Source of the DNA: Microbacterium ureisolvens
Lineage (GTDB): Bacteria > Actinomycetota > Actinomycetes > Actinomycetales > Microbacteriaceae
Direction: 5' to 3'
DNA: 64,000 nucleotides
Assembly (NCBI RefSeq): GCF_015278315.1
Contig: NZ_JADIJE010000003.1
Span: 372,001 to 436,000 of the forward strand
Every line of letters starts with the position of its first letter. Positions within the stretch are counted from its first letter, which is position 1. A program made the translations under genes and the position numbers. The notes beneath the pieces are model-generated. The model had not been told where the DNA came from and made no database searches. It saw nothing but the letters and a program-made list of their open reading frames with translations. Positions 46,043 through 54,283 of this stretch are shown here, in pieces.

Positions 46043-46651
46043 ATGAGCACCATGTACGACCACCTGAGCGCCACCACCGCCGATCCGCCGCCCTCCCGCA
46101 CGCGCCTGCTCATCCTCCTCGCGCTCGGAGTCGGTCTGTCCCTGCTCCTGGCAGGGTTCAGCATGGCGGCGGCGCAGAGCCTCCTTCCACCCGATATCTC
46201 GGCGTTCACCCCGACCGCCGAGGACGGCTATCGCGCCGACGGCGAGGTCGTGACGCTCGCGGACGAGGATCTGCCCATCATCGCCCGGCTCGACCCTGCC
46301 CTGAGGGATGCGCTGCGGCAGGCGGAGGCCGCGGCCGTCGCAGACGGCGTCGCGTTCCAGGTGACCAGCGGCTGGCGCAGCGAGCGCTACCAGGCGCGGC
46401 TGCTCGAAGACGCGATCGAGGAGCACGGGAGCGAACAGGTCGCGCGGGAGTTCGTCGCGGCCCCGGATCTCTCGAAGCACGTCACCGGCGAGGCCGTGGA
46501 CATCGCCCCGATCGACGCCCAGGACTGGCTCATCCGGCACGGGGCGGTGTACGGGATCTGCCAGACCTACGCGAACGAGCGGTGGCACTTCGAGCTGGCG
46601 ACCGATCCCGGCGGGGTGTGCCCCGAGATGAGACAGGATGCGGCCGGCTGA
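46043..46651 (+). CDS. VanY-type D-alanyl-D-alanine carboxypeptidase
   Basis: Membrane-anchored zinc peptidase of 202 aa. An N-terminal helix (about 20-45) anchors a catalytic domain outside the cell. Zinc and catalytic residues H146 and D153 in SKHVTGEAVDI, E179 and H182 in ERWHFEL are intact; SGWRSERYQ is the substrate-side motif. It would trim the terminal D-Ala of peptidoglycan stems. ATG 46043 lies close to the divergent regulator gene, suggesting control by it. VanHAX homologues are absent, so this alone does not imply glycopeptide resistance. Confidence 0.9.
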   Translation: MSTMYDHLSATTADPPPSRTRLLILLALGVGLSLLLAGFSMAAAQSLLPPDISAFTPTAEDGYRADGEVVTLADEDLPIIARLDPALRDALRQAEAAAVADGVAFQVTSGWRSERYQARLLEDAIEEHGSEQVAREFVAAPDLSKHVTGEAVDIAPIDAQDWLIRHGAVYGICQTYANERWHFELATDPGGVCPEMRQDAAG

Positions 46652-46690
46652 CGACTGAGGTCGCGGACGGAGACCTGGTGGACGTCCGGC

Positions 46691-47278
46691 TCATCGGGGT
46701 CGCGACGGATCGTCCGTCAGCCTGACCCTGGAGACCACGAGGCCGGCGAGCAGGCCGCCCAGGCCACCGGCGGCCATGTCGCCGATCGTGTCCTGGTAGG
46801 TCACGAAGATCTCGGGCGCGATGAAGGTGCGCCCCACCCACTCGAGCATCTCCCACAGTGCGCTGAGCGCGAGGCCGAGCGCCGTCACGAGCACCACCGG
46901 GGTCGCCCGGCGGGTCTCGTCGCCGAGGGGCGCAGGCACGATCTGCAGCCGGGCGAGGATGACGTAGGTCATCGCGGCGAGCACGCCGGTGCACACGAAA
47001 TGCACGACGAGGTCCCACCCCACGAGCGTCTCGTAGAGGTGCAGCACGTTGCTCCATGCGGCGACGAGCACCGTGACGCAGAACAGGATGTCGAAGGAGG
47101 GGCGGACGCCCACGAACCGGGGCACGACCAGGGCGAGCAGCGAGAGCGCGACGATGCCCGCGTCGGTCGGTCGCCACCAGACGAACGCGGCGATGACGCT
47201 CAGCACGCCGATCAGCCGGACGCCGTCGGCCAGCCATTCGCCGGGCCCGTGGGGCGGGCGGAGGAAACGCCGGATCAT
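46691..47278 (-). CDS. DUF2238/YjdF-like membrane protein
   Basis: Membrane protein of 195 aa with five to six helices. LVVHFVCTGVLAAMTYVI, LSALWEMLEWVGR and YQDTIGDMAAGGLGGLLAGL resemble the H...E(W/F)...D.xxDM pattern of the YjdF/DUF2238 family. ATG 47278 overlaps the stop of the upstream nuclease-fold gene (ATGA). Function unknown. It lies tail to tail with the VanY-like gene, 39 bases away. Confidence 0.75.
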   Translation of the reverse strand: MIRRFLRPPHGPGEWLADGVRLIGVLSVIAAFVWWRPTDAGIVALSLLALVVPRFVGVRPSFDILFCVTVLVAAWSNVLHLYETLVGWDLVVHFVCTGVLAAMTYVILARLQIVPAPLGDETRRATPVVLVTALGLALSALWEMLEWVGRTFIAPEIFVTYQDTIGDMAAGGLGGLLAGLVVSRVRLTDDPSRPR

Positions 47279-48120
47279 GCCGCTCCCTCCGCGTCGCGGA
47301 TCCTCGCGACGGCCTGGACCGGGAGGTGGTCCGACGGCCATATCCCCTCGATCGGTCGTGCGTTGATCGCGGCGCGTTCGACGTCGACGCCCGCGGTCAC
47401 CAGGATCCAGTCGATGCGGGGGCGGTCCGGTCTCGGCGACCGATAGTTCACGAAGGTGCCGACGGATGCCGTCACCCGGCGCTCCGCGGTCGACCAGGCG
47501 TCCCGCAGCACGCCGTCGTCGAGCAGTGCCCGCAGCGTCCGCGAGTCCGCGCCGGCGTTGAGGTCGCCCGCGAGCACGGTCGGGCCGAAGCCGGCGATCG
47601 TCTTCAGCGCGTCCGCCGCGCGCAGGCGCGAGCGAGGCGAGAACGGATCGAGGTGCGTGTTGATCGCGGTGAACTCGTGCCCGGTCGCACGGTCACGGAA
47701 GCGTGCGGCCACCGCGATGCGCGGAATCAGGTTGCCCCAGGTGCGAGAGCCGGACTTGTGCGGGTGCGCCGACAGCGCGGTCTGCTCCCATTCGGCCAGC
47801 TCCAGGCGCTCGTCGTCGTAGAACAGCGGGCACCCCTCGCCCCGTCCGTCGCGCCCGTGCCCGCGTCCCACGAAGCGATAGCGGGCGCCGAGCGCCTTGA
47901 GCACGGCGCGGGCCTGGTCGGGCATCGCCTCCTGCGTACCGAGGATCGTGGGCTGCTCCAGCTGCAGCAGCGCCCGCACCGCCGGAGCGCGGTGGCGCCA
48001 GCGGTCGGCGCGCCGCCACGCGATCCCAGTCATGCGGCGCCGGATGTTGAACGACATCACGTGGAGGAAAGGCGCAGCGACCGGTCCGATGAGCGGCCCG
48101 TCGGCAGGATCGTCGACCAT
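47275..48120 (-). CDS. Endonuclease/exonuclease/phosphatase family protein
   Basis: Cytoplasmic EEP-fold hydrolase of 281 aa. VMSFNIRRR, GTQEAMPDQ, NTHLDPFSPRSR, AGDLNAG and WPSDHLPV give the metal and catalytic set (Asn, Glu, Asp-Leu-Asn and the final Asp-His). There is no signal peptide. The substrate could be a phosphodiester in nucleic acid, lipid or a sugar phosphate. ATG 48120 follows GAGGAGGG. It is coupled to the DUF2238-like membrane gene, which may point to an envelope-related role. Confidence 0.85.
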   Translation of the reverse strand: MVDDPADGPLIGPVAAPFLHVMSFNIRRRMTGIAWRRADRWRHRAPAVRALLQLEQPTILGTQEAMPDQARAVLKALGARYRFVGRGHGRDGRGEGCPLFYDDERLELAEWEQTALSAHPHKSGSRTWGNLIPRIAVAARFRDRATGHEFTAINTHLDPFSPRSRLRAADALKTIAGFGPTVLAGDLNAGADSRTLRALLDDGVLRDAWSTAERRVTASVGTFVNYRSPRPDRPRIDWILVTAGVDVERAAINARPIEGIWPSDHLPVQAVARIRDAEGAA

Positions 48121-48259
48121 GGCCCTCCTCGCGTCTGCTCTGGTCACAGTAGGCGGATGAGGGGGTTCGCTGGCAAGGGGTTGCGCCGCCGGGCCGATGC
48201 AGACAAGGGCGCCGCGGTGGCGCGGGGCGGCTTGTGCTCGGATCGTGGAGTTCTGCTAC

Positions 48260-49765
48260 CTACCCCGCGGAGCCGAGCTCGCCGCTCAGCCGCCGGTGGA
48301 ACGAGGATGCCGCGTCGCTCATGCCGTGCAGCTCGACCGTCGTGCCGCGCTGCTCGTACTTCGTCGTGATGGCGTCGAGCGCGGCGACCGTCGAGGCGTC
48401 CCACACGTGCGTCCGGGACAGGTCGATGACGACGTGCGCGGGGTCGGCCGCATAGGCGAACTGGGTGGTGAGGTCGTTGCTCGAGGCGAAGAACAGCTCT
48501 CCGTCGACCACGTAGCGGGCGGTGCCGCCGTCGACCGAGCGCGTCACCGTCGTGAAGTGCGCGACGCGCCGCGCGAACAGGACCATGGCCGCCAGCACGC
48601 CCAGGATGACGCCGACGGCGAGGTTGTGGGTCCACACCGTGGCCACGACGGTGACGAGCATCACGAGCGTCTCGCTGACCGGCATCCGCTTCAGCGTCGA
48701 CGGGCGGACGCTGTGCCAGTCGAAGGTCATGAACGAGACGACGATCATCACGGCCACGAGCGCCGCCATCGGGATGAGCCCGACGATGTCACCGAGCACG
48801 ACGACCAGGATCAGCACCCACACACCGGCGAAGAACGTCGAGATGCGGGTGCGGCCGCCCGACGTCTTGACGTTGATCATCGTCTGGCCGATCATCGCGC
48901 AGCCGCCGGTGCCGCCGAAGAAGGCCGACACGACGTTGGCGACGCCGAGACCCCACGCCTCGCGGGTCTTGCGCGAGTGGGTGTCGGTGATGTCGTCGAC
49001 GAGCTTGGCCGTCATGAGCGACTCGAGAAGGCCGACCAGCGCCGCGGCGAACGCGTACGGCGCGACGATCTCCAGCGTCTCCCAGGTGAGGGGCACGTTC
49101 GGGATCAGCAGCTCGGGGAGGCTGCGCGGCAGCTCGCCCTGGTCGGCGACGTTCGGCACCGACGACAGGCCGAACACGACGACGGCCACCGTGAGCAGAA
49201 CGATCGCGACGAGCGGCGCGGGGATCGCCCGCGTCAGGCGCGGCCAGAAGACGAGGATCCCGAGACCCACGGCGACGAGCACGTACACGGCCCACGGCAC
49301 GTCGATCAGCTGCGGCAGCTGCGAGAGGAAGATGAGGATCGCGAGCGCGTTGACGAACCCGACCATGACGCTGCGCGGGATGAAGCGCATCAGCCGCGCC
49401 ACGCCGAGCACCGCCATCAGCACCTGGATGATGCCCGCCAGAGCGATCGTGACGATGAGGTAGTCGGGCCCGTGCTCGCGCGCCACGGGTGCGATGACGA
49501 GGGCGACGGCGCCGGCGGCCGCAGTGATCATCGCGGGACGGCCGCCCGTGAACGCGATGACGACCGCCAGCACGAAAGACGAGAACAGGCCCACCCGGGG
49601 GTCGACGCCCGCCACCACCGAGAACGCGATCGCCTCCGGGATCAGCGCGAGCGCGACCACGAGCCCGGCGAGCACCTCGCGGGTGAGGAGCCGGGGGCGC
49701 CGCAGCGCCTGCAGGACGGTGGGCTCGATGCGGTAGCGATCGGCGGATTCTGCGACGGTGGACAC
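48260..49765 (-). CDS. SulP family anion transporter
   Basis: Membrane transporter of 501 aa. LVVALALIPEAIAFSVVAGVDPRVGLFSS is the SulP start, and a STAS domain occupies about 415-501 (VIDLSRTHVWDASTV). SulP proteins carry sulfate or bicarbonate; the substrate is not evident here, though AIAFS and TGGCAMIGQT resemble the SulP/BicA type. GTG 49765 has GAGGAG eight bases upstream. Monocistronic; the sequence from 49766 to 49990 contains only half-copies of the GGATGCCGCG motif and the promoter of the next gene. Confidence 0.9.
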   Translation of the reverse strand: MSTVAESADRYRIEPTVLQALRRPRLLTREVLAGLVVALALIPEAIAFSVVAGVDPRVGLFSSFVLAVVIAFTGGRPAMITAAAGAVALVIAPVAREHGPDYLIVTIALAGIIQVLMAVLGVARLMRFIPRSVMVGFVNALAILIFLSQLPQLIDVPWAVYVLVAVGLGILVFWPRLTRAIPAPLVAIVLLTVAVVVFGLSSVPNVADQGELPRSLPELLIPNVPLTWETLEIVAPYAFAAALVGLLESLMTAKLVDDITDTHSRKTREAWGLGVANVVSAFFGGTGGCAMIGQTMINVKTSGGRTRISTFFAGVWVLILVVVLGDIVGLIPMAALVAVMIVVSFMTFDWHSVRPSTLKRMPVSETLVMLVTVVATVWTHNLAVGVILGVLAAMVLFARRVAHFTTVTRSVDGGTARYVVDGELFFASSNDLTTQFAYAADPAHVVIDLSRTHVWDASTVAALDAITTKYEQRGTTVELHGMSDAASSFHRRLSGELGSAG

Positions 49766-49990
49766 GGGTGCTCCTCGGTTCTCGCGCGCACCGTTGCGCC
49801 CGCAGGGGGTGGGGAAGTGGGGAGGATGCCGCGACCCGCGCGGCCCTATCGACTCTAGTCGCGACGGGTCGGGGTGCCGTGGCCCGCCCGCGGCCGCCTC
49901 CGTAGCCACGGGGCCGCGCGCGACTTATCCGACACCGCAGCGGATCTCAAGAGCCTCGCCGGATCCGAGGGGCCTGGGCAGACTCGGGGG

Positions 49991-50956
49991 ATGGTGTTCA
50001 TAGGCTTTCACGCGTCCCATGAGCAGATCCTCCCGCGCGAGCTGCTGACCGCTGTGCAGCGGGCCGAGGCCGCCGGCTTCGACGGTGCCATGTGCTCGGA
50101 CCACTTCGCCCCGTGGAACCCGCGACAGGGCGAGTCCGGCTTCGCGTTCAGCTGGCTCGGCGCCGCCCTGGCCCGCACCGGCTTCACGATCGGCATGGTC
50201 AACGCGCCGGGACAGCGGTACCACCCCGCGATCGTCGCCCAGGCGTTCGCCACGCTCGAGGAGATGTTCCCCGGACGCTTCTGGGCGGCGCTGGGTAGCG
50301 GCGAGGCGATGAACGAGCACATCACCGGCGACCCGTGGCCGCCGAAGGATGTGCGCAACGACCGGCTGGCCGAGAGCGTCGACGTCATCCGCCGACTGCT
50401 CGCCGGCGAGGAGGTGACGCACGAGGGGCTCGTCTCCGTGCATCGGGCACGGCTGTGGAGCCGGCCCGCCGCTCCGCCGCCGCTGCTGGCGACGGCCGTG
50501 AGCGCCGAGACGGCGGCATGGGCGGCCTCGTGGGCGGAGGGCCTGGCCACCGTGGTGCAGGCCCCCGAGGCGCTCGAGCGCGTGGTGGACGCCTACCGCT
50601 CCCACGGCGGCACCGGCCCGTGCGCGCTCCAGGTGCACGTGAGCATCGCCGACACCGACGCCGAGGCGTACGCCATCGCGAAGGATCAATGGCGCAACGG
50701 TCTGGTCTCGCCGCCGCTGGCGTGGGACCTCGAGCAGCCCGAGGACTTCGACGCCGCGGTGGGGGAGGTGGATGAGGCGAAGCTGCGCCAGGCGGTGCTC
50801 GTCGATCCCGATCCGATCTCGCTGGCCGAGCGGATCGCCGAGCTCGCCGCGATCGGCTTCGACCGCGTGTACCTCCATCACGTCGGCCGCGAGCAGGACT
50901 ACTTCCTCGATGCCGCGGCATCCGGCATCCTTCCCCGCCTCACGGAGGCCCGATGA
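49991..50956 (+). CDS. LLM-class flavin oxidoreductase coupled to a GH13 enzyme
   Basis: Luciferase-like (beta/alpha)8 oxidoreductase of 321 aa. IGFHASHEQI, CSDHFAPWNPRQGESGFAFSW and ALGSGEAMNEHITG are present; the first resembles the group annotated as probable non-F420 flavin oxidoreductases that neighbour trehalose synthases. ATG 49991 is six bases after CAGACT, a weak -10. The last residues (FLDAAASGILP) are encoded over a 14-base palindrome (50909-50922). The stop overlaps the next start (ATGA). Substrate and cofactor are unproven. Confidence 0.82.
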   Translation: MVFIGFHASHEQILPRELLTAVQRAEAAGFDGAMCSDHFAPWNPRQGESGFAFSWLGAALARTGFTIGMVNAPGQRYHPAIVAQAFATLEEMFPGRFWAALGSGEAMNEHITGDPWPPKDVRNDRLAESVDVIRRLLAGEEVTHEGLVSVHRARLWSRPAAPPPLLATAVSAETAAWAASWAEGLATVVQAPEALERVVDAYRSHGGTGPCALQVHVSIADTDAEAYAIAKDQWRNGLVSPPLAWDLEQPEDFDAAVGEVDEAKLRQAVLVDPDPISLAERIAELAAIGFDRVYLHHVGREQDYFLDAAASGILPRLTEAR

Positions 50957-52614
50957 AGATCACCGACACCAGCGACCTGTGGTGGAAGAGCGCCATCATC
51001 TACTGCCTCGACGTCGAGACGTACTTCGACGCCGACGGCGACGGCACCGGCGACATGCGCGGTCTCGCGCAGCGCATCGACTATCTGGCGCAGCTCGGCG
51101 TGACCTGCATCTGGCTGATGCCGTTCTATCCGACGCCCGATCGCGATGACGGCTACGACATCAGCGACTTCTACGGCGTCGATCCGCGGCTGGGCAATCA
51201 CGGCGAGCTCGTCGAGATGATCCGGACCGCCCACGACCGCGGCATGCGCGTGATCGTCGACCTCGTCGTGAACCACACCTCCGACCGACACCCGTGGTTC
51301 CTCAAGGCCAAGCGCAGCGTGAACTCGCCGTACCGCGACTACTACGTCTGGCGGGACGACCCGCCGCCCAAGGGGCAGAAGAACACCGTCTTCCCGGGCG
51401 AGGCGGACGGGATCTGGACCAAGGACGAGGCCTCCGGCCAGTGGTATCAGCACAGCTTCTACGAGCACCAGCCCGACCTGAACATCGCGAACCCGGCGGT
51501 GCGCGACGAGCTCGCGCGGGTGATCGGGTTCTGGCTGGAGCTGGGGGTGTCGGGATTCCGCGTCGACGCGGTGCCGTTCTTCCTCGAGATGCCCGCGGGG
51601 GCGCAGATCCCCGATCCGCACGAGCTGCTGCGCGACTTCCGGCGCTTCCTGCAGCGCCGCTCCAGCGAGGCGATCCTTCTGGGCGAGGTCAACCTGCCGT
51701 ACGACCAGCAGATCGCGTACTTCGGCGGCGAGGACGCCAACGAGCTGTCGATGCAGTTCGACTTCATCGGCATGCAGGCCTTCTATCTGTCGCTGGCGCG
51801 CCAGGACCCGGCTCCGCTGATCGACGCGGTGACCTCTCGCCCGGCCCTGCCGGTCGAGGTGCAGTGGGCGAACTTCCTGCGCAACCACGATGAGCTGACG
51901 CTCGACAAGCTGAGCGACGCGGAGCGCGAGGAGGTCTTCGAGGCGTTCGCGCCCGATGAGCGCCAGCGGGTGTACGGCCGCGGCATCACGCGCCGGCTGC
52001 CCCCGATGCTGGCCGACCCGCGTCGCATCCGCATGGCGTACAGCCTCATGTTCACCCTCCCGGGCACCCCGGTGCTGTTCTACGGCGAGGAGATCGGCAT
52101 GGGTGAGAACATCGACATCCCCGGCCGCAGCGCGGTGCGCACGCCGATGCAGTGGACGGGCGAGCGCAACGGAGGGTTCTCGCAGGCGCCGCCCTCGCGG
52201 CTGGTGGCGCAGCCGCCCGGCGACGGCTACGCACCCGAGCACGTCAACGTCGCCGACCAGATCGAGGACCGCGGGTCGCTCCTGCACTTCTTCCGCGACC
52301 TCACGTCGCGCTACCGCATCTCGCCGGAGCTCGGCTGGGGGGAGTTCGAGGTGCTCGAGCAGCCCGTCGAGGCAATCCTGGTGCATTCCGTCCGCGCCGA
52401 CGTCGGCCGCATGGTCGCGATCCACAACTTCGCGGACGTGCCGGCGACGACGCGCTTCGCGCTGAAGGACGAGCCCGAGGGCACCAAGCTCGTCGATCTG
52501 CTCGGCGCGAACCGCATCCCGCTGGACGAGCGCGGCGCCGTCGAGATCGAGGTGCCGCCGTACGGCTACCGCTGGCTCCGGGTCTCGCGCCCGGGCGACG
52601 GCCGCGTGTCGTAG
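50953..52614 (+). CDS. GH13 alpha-amylase family protein, trehalose synthase-like
   Basis: Cytoplasmic GH13 enzyme of 553 aa. The barrel is complete: DLVVNHTSD, nucleophile D205 in GFRVDAVPF, acid/base E245 in LGEVN and D313 in RNHDE. WWKSAIIYCLDVETYFDADGDG and the NIANPAVRDEL segment resemble trehalose synthase (maltose isomerase), but the N-terminal YxLDVxTYxD variant marks a divergent subgroup. No maltokinase domain follows. ATG 50953 overlaps the LLM gene stop, so the two products are made in parallel. Role in trehalose or maltose metabolism is inferred. Confidence 0.85.
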   Translation: MKITDTSDLWWKSAIIYCLDVETYFDADGDGTGDMRGLAQRIDYLAQLGVTCIWLMPFYPTPDRDDGYDISDFYGVDPRLGNHGELVEMIRTAHDRGMRVIVDLVVNHTSDRHPWFLKAKRSVNSPYRDYYVWRDDPPPKGQKNTVFPGEADGIWTKDEASGQWYQHSFYEHQPDLNIANPAVRDELARVIGFWLELGVSGFRVDAVPFFLEMPAGAQIPDPHELLRDFRRFLQRRSSEAILLGEVNLPYDQQIAYFGGEDANELSMQFDFIGMQAFYLSLARQDPAPLIDAVTSRPALPVEVQWANFLRNHDELTLDKLSDAEREEVFEAFAPDERQRVYGRGITRRLPPMLADPRRIRMAYSLMFTLPGTPVLFYGEEIGMGENIDIPGRSAVRTPMQWTGERNGGFSQAPPSRLVAQPPGDGYAPEHVNVADQIEDRGSLLHFFRDLTSRYRISPELGWGEFEVLEQPVEAILVHSVRADVGRMVAIHNFADVPATTRFALKDEPEGTKLVDLLGANRIPLDERGAVEIEVPPYGYRWLRVSRPGDGRVS

Positions 52615-52632
52615 CGTGCCGCGGCATCCGGT

Positions 52633-53409
52633 TCAGGTCGCCGGCGAGCGACCGAGCCGGGTGCCGCGCAGCGCCGCGCGCAGCGCGCGGCGCGTCCAGC
52701 GCACCGGCGGGAAGTCGCGGGGAAGGTGCACCAGCACCGTTCGCAGCCCGCGCGCGACGCGGCGGCCGAACGCGACGCCGCTCGTGAAGGGCCGCATCGA
52801 CATCCCCATCGTGGCGCCGCGCAGGAGCCGGATGCGCCCGAACTCGCCCAGGTGGAACGCCAGATCCATGTCGTCGTGCAGCTCGGGATCGTCTCGATGG
52901 ACGGATGAGCGGACGCCGCGCCACGCCGTGCGACGCATGCCCAGGTTCGAGCCGAACAGCGGAAGGTGACCGAGTGTCAGGGTCATGACGGCCGCGTACG
53001 CGCCGAGGTAGACGGCAGCGAGCGGGGTGCGCAGGGCGCGTGGACCGTCGACGAAGCGCGCTCCGCCGGTGAACGCCGCGACGTCGGGGCGCGCGGCGAA
53101 AGCGGCTGCCATCGCGCCGACCCACGCCGCATCCGGCACGCAGTCCGCGTCCAGCCGCAGCACGAGGTCGCCCACGGCGGCGTCGTAGCCGGTCGCGCTC
53201 GCTGCGGGGATGCCCGGCGCCTCACAGCGGACGACGCGAGCACCGAGCGCGCGCGCGACGCCGGCCGAGGCATCCGTCGATCCGTTGTCGACGACGATCA
53301 CTTCGTCGGCCGGCCGCGTCTGCCGGGCCAGTGCCTGCAGGCAGCGGGCGAGCTCGGTGTCGTCGTCCTTGACCGGGATGACGACAGAGATGCGGAGGGC
53401 GTCGGCCAT
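52633..53409 (-). CDS. Glycosyltransferase family 2
   Basis: GT-A fold transferase of 258 aa. ISVVIPVKDDD, VDNGSTD and the DxD motif D87-A-D89 (RLDADC) are typical, followed by GSNLGMRR and LHDDMDLAFHLG. A single hydrophobic patch near 145-160 may touch the membrane. The C-terminus is very basic (RWTRRALRAALRGTRLG). It would use a nucleotide sugar in envelope glycan synthesis. ATG 53409 lies six bases from TGGACT, a weak -10. Convergent with the GH13 gene. Confidence 0.87.
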   Translation of the reverse strand: MADALRISVVIPVKDDDTELARCLQALARQTRPADEVIVVDNGSTDASAGVARALGARVVRCEAPGIPAASATGYDAAVGDLVLRLDADCVPDAAWVGAMAAAFAARPDVAAFTGGARFVDGPRALRTPLAAVYLGAYAAVMTLTLGHLPLFGSNLGMRRTAWRGVRSSVHRDDPELHDDMDLAFHLGEFGRIRLLRGATMGMSMRPFTSGVAFGRRVARGLRTVLVHLPRDFPPVRWTRRALRAALRGTRLGRSPAT

Positions 53410-53755
53410 CTTCCGAGTCCATCGCAGCCAGGTGCCCGGCAGAAGGGACTTGACGAGGCGATCCGGTCACCGGTGCGCTCCGGCATAGGTTGTCGGGCTT
53501 GCGGCGCCGGTAGCAGTTGCGTCGGGCACATGTCAACAGGCGTTCGCTCTTCTGTGCCTCGCCCTACGCTTGCAGAGCAAGGAAGGCAGTTCAGCGCGAG
53601 ACGGTCGAGCATCGGCGTTCGGGTCGCCGGCCAGACTCCCGTGACACGCGCGGATGGTCCCGGTGGGAGGGCTACCCACCGGGACCATCGCTCTTCCTGC
53701 TGGGCCGGACGACGGAGCCGGTGACGCGTTGGAACCCCGGTATTACCCTGGCGTC
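53410..53755. other. 346-bp gene-free interval with an orphan terminator
   Basis: Upstream of both the GT2 gene (minus) and the DUF2200 gene (plus). No supported coding frame was found. A strong hairpin at 53653-53689 sits where no upstream plus-strand gene exists, and the DUF2200 -10 box is at 53744-53749. A short transcript ending at the hairpin is possible; I recognise no known RNA family in 53420-53650. Confidence 0.5.
53653..53689 (+). terminator. Perfect 15-bp stem hairpin, orphan terminator
   Basis: GATGGTCCCGGTGGG (53653-53667), a seven-base loop and its complement (53675-53689), then GCTCTTCCTGCT, moderately T-rich. It resembles an intrinsic terminator read on the plus strand, yet the nearest upstream plus-strand gene ends a kilobase away. 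Confidence 0.75.
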
Positions 53756-54100
53756 ATGCACCGGATCTACTCGATGAGCTTCGCGTCGGTCTACCCGCTC
53801 TACGTGACGAAGGTCGCGAAGAAGGGGCGGACGAGCCGGGAGCTCGACGACGTGATCGAGTGGCTCACCGGGTTCGATGACGCCGACCTCAAGCGCCACC
53901 TCGACGAGCACACCACCTTCGAGGACTTCTTCGCGGACGCCGACCTGAACCCGAACGCCTCGCTCATCACGGGCGTGATCTGCGGCATGCGAGTCGAGGA
54001 GATCGACGACCCCCTGATGCAGAGGATCCGCTACCTCGACAAGCTCGTCGACGAGCTGGCGCGCGGCAAGGCCATGGAGAAGATCCTCCGCACGCCGTGA
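53756..54100 (+). CDS. DUF2200 family protein
   Basis: Soluble protein of 114 aa matching DUF2200 over its whole length: [16 protein letters not shown] at the start, [19 protein letters not shown], and the closing [27 protein letters not shown] 53756 is six bases after TACCCT (53744-53749), a leaderless arrangement. Function unknown; the family is short, conserved and usually monocistronic, as here. Confidence 0.92.
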   Translation: MHRIYSMSFASVYPLYVTKVAKKGRTSRELDDVIEWLTGFDDADLKRHLDEHTTFEDFFADADLNPNASLITGVICGMRVEEIDDPLMQRIRYLDKLVDELARGKAMEKILRTP

Positions 54101-54139
54101 GCTCTGTGGTGTCTCACGCCGTGACGCCCTGCGGGGGCT

Positions 54140-54193
54140 CATGCCGTGACGGCGCGTGTGGGGTCTTCATGCCGTGACCGCGCGTGTGGGGTC
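54140..54193 (+). repeat. Two 26-bp direct repeats downstream of DUF2200
   Basis: 54140-54165 and 54168-54193 (CATGCCGTGACGGCGCGTGT...) differ at one base, with a two-base spacer. A shorter related copy starts near 54114 (CACGCCGTGACG). The array leads directly into the terminator at 54204. Confidence 0.85.
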
Positions 54194-54203
54194 CGGACAC
54201 AGG

Positions 54204-54242
54204 CGAAGAGGGCACGTCCGCGGTGCGAACGTGCCCTCTTCG
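54204..54242. terminator. Bidirectional terminator between convergent genes
   Basis: Exact 14-bp arms CGAAGAGGGCACGT (54204-54217) and ACGTGCCCTCTTCG (54229-54242) with an 11-base loop, between DUF2200 (plus) and the transglycosylase-like gene (minus). It should stop transcription from both sides. Confidence 0.85.
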
Positions 54243-54283
54243 GAGCTGACGGGCGTCGATCCCCGGGACGGGGTGGTGACGGG

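Noticed and set aside
43779..46651. Complete glycopeptide resistance operon
   Set aside because: No vanH, vanA/B ligase or vanX homologue is present; only accessory-type genes.
53570..53600. Possible SRP RNA core (AAGGAAGGCAG)
   Set aside because: The conserved GGAAGGAAGCAGC loop and flanking helix partner are not present.
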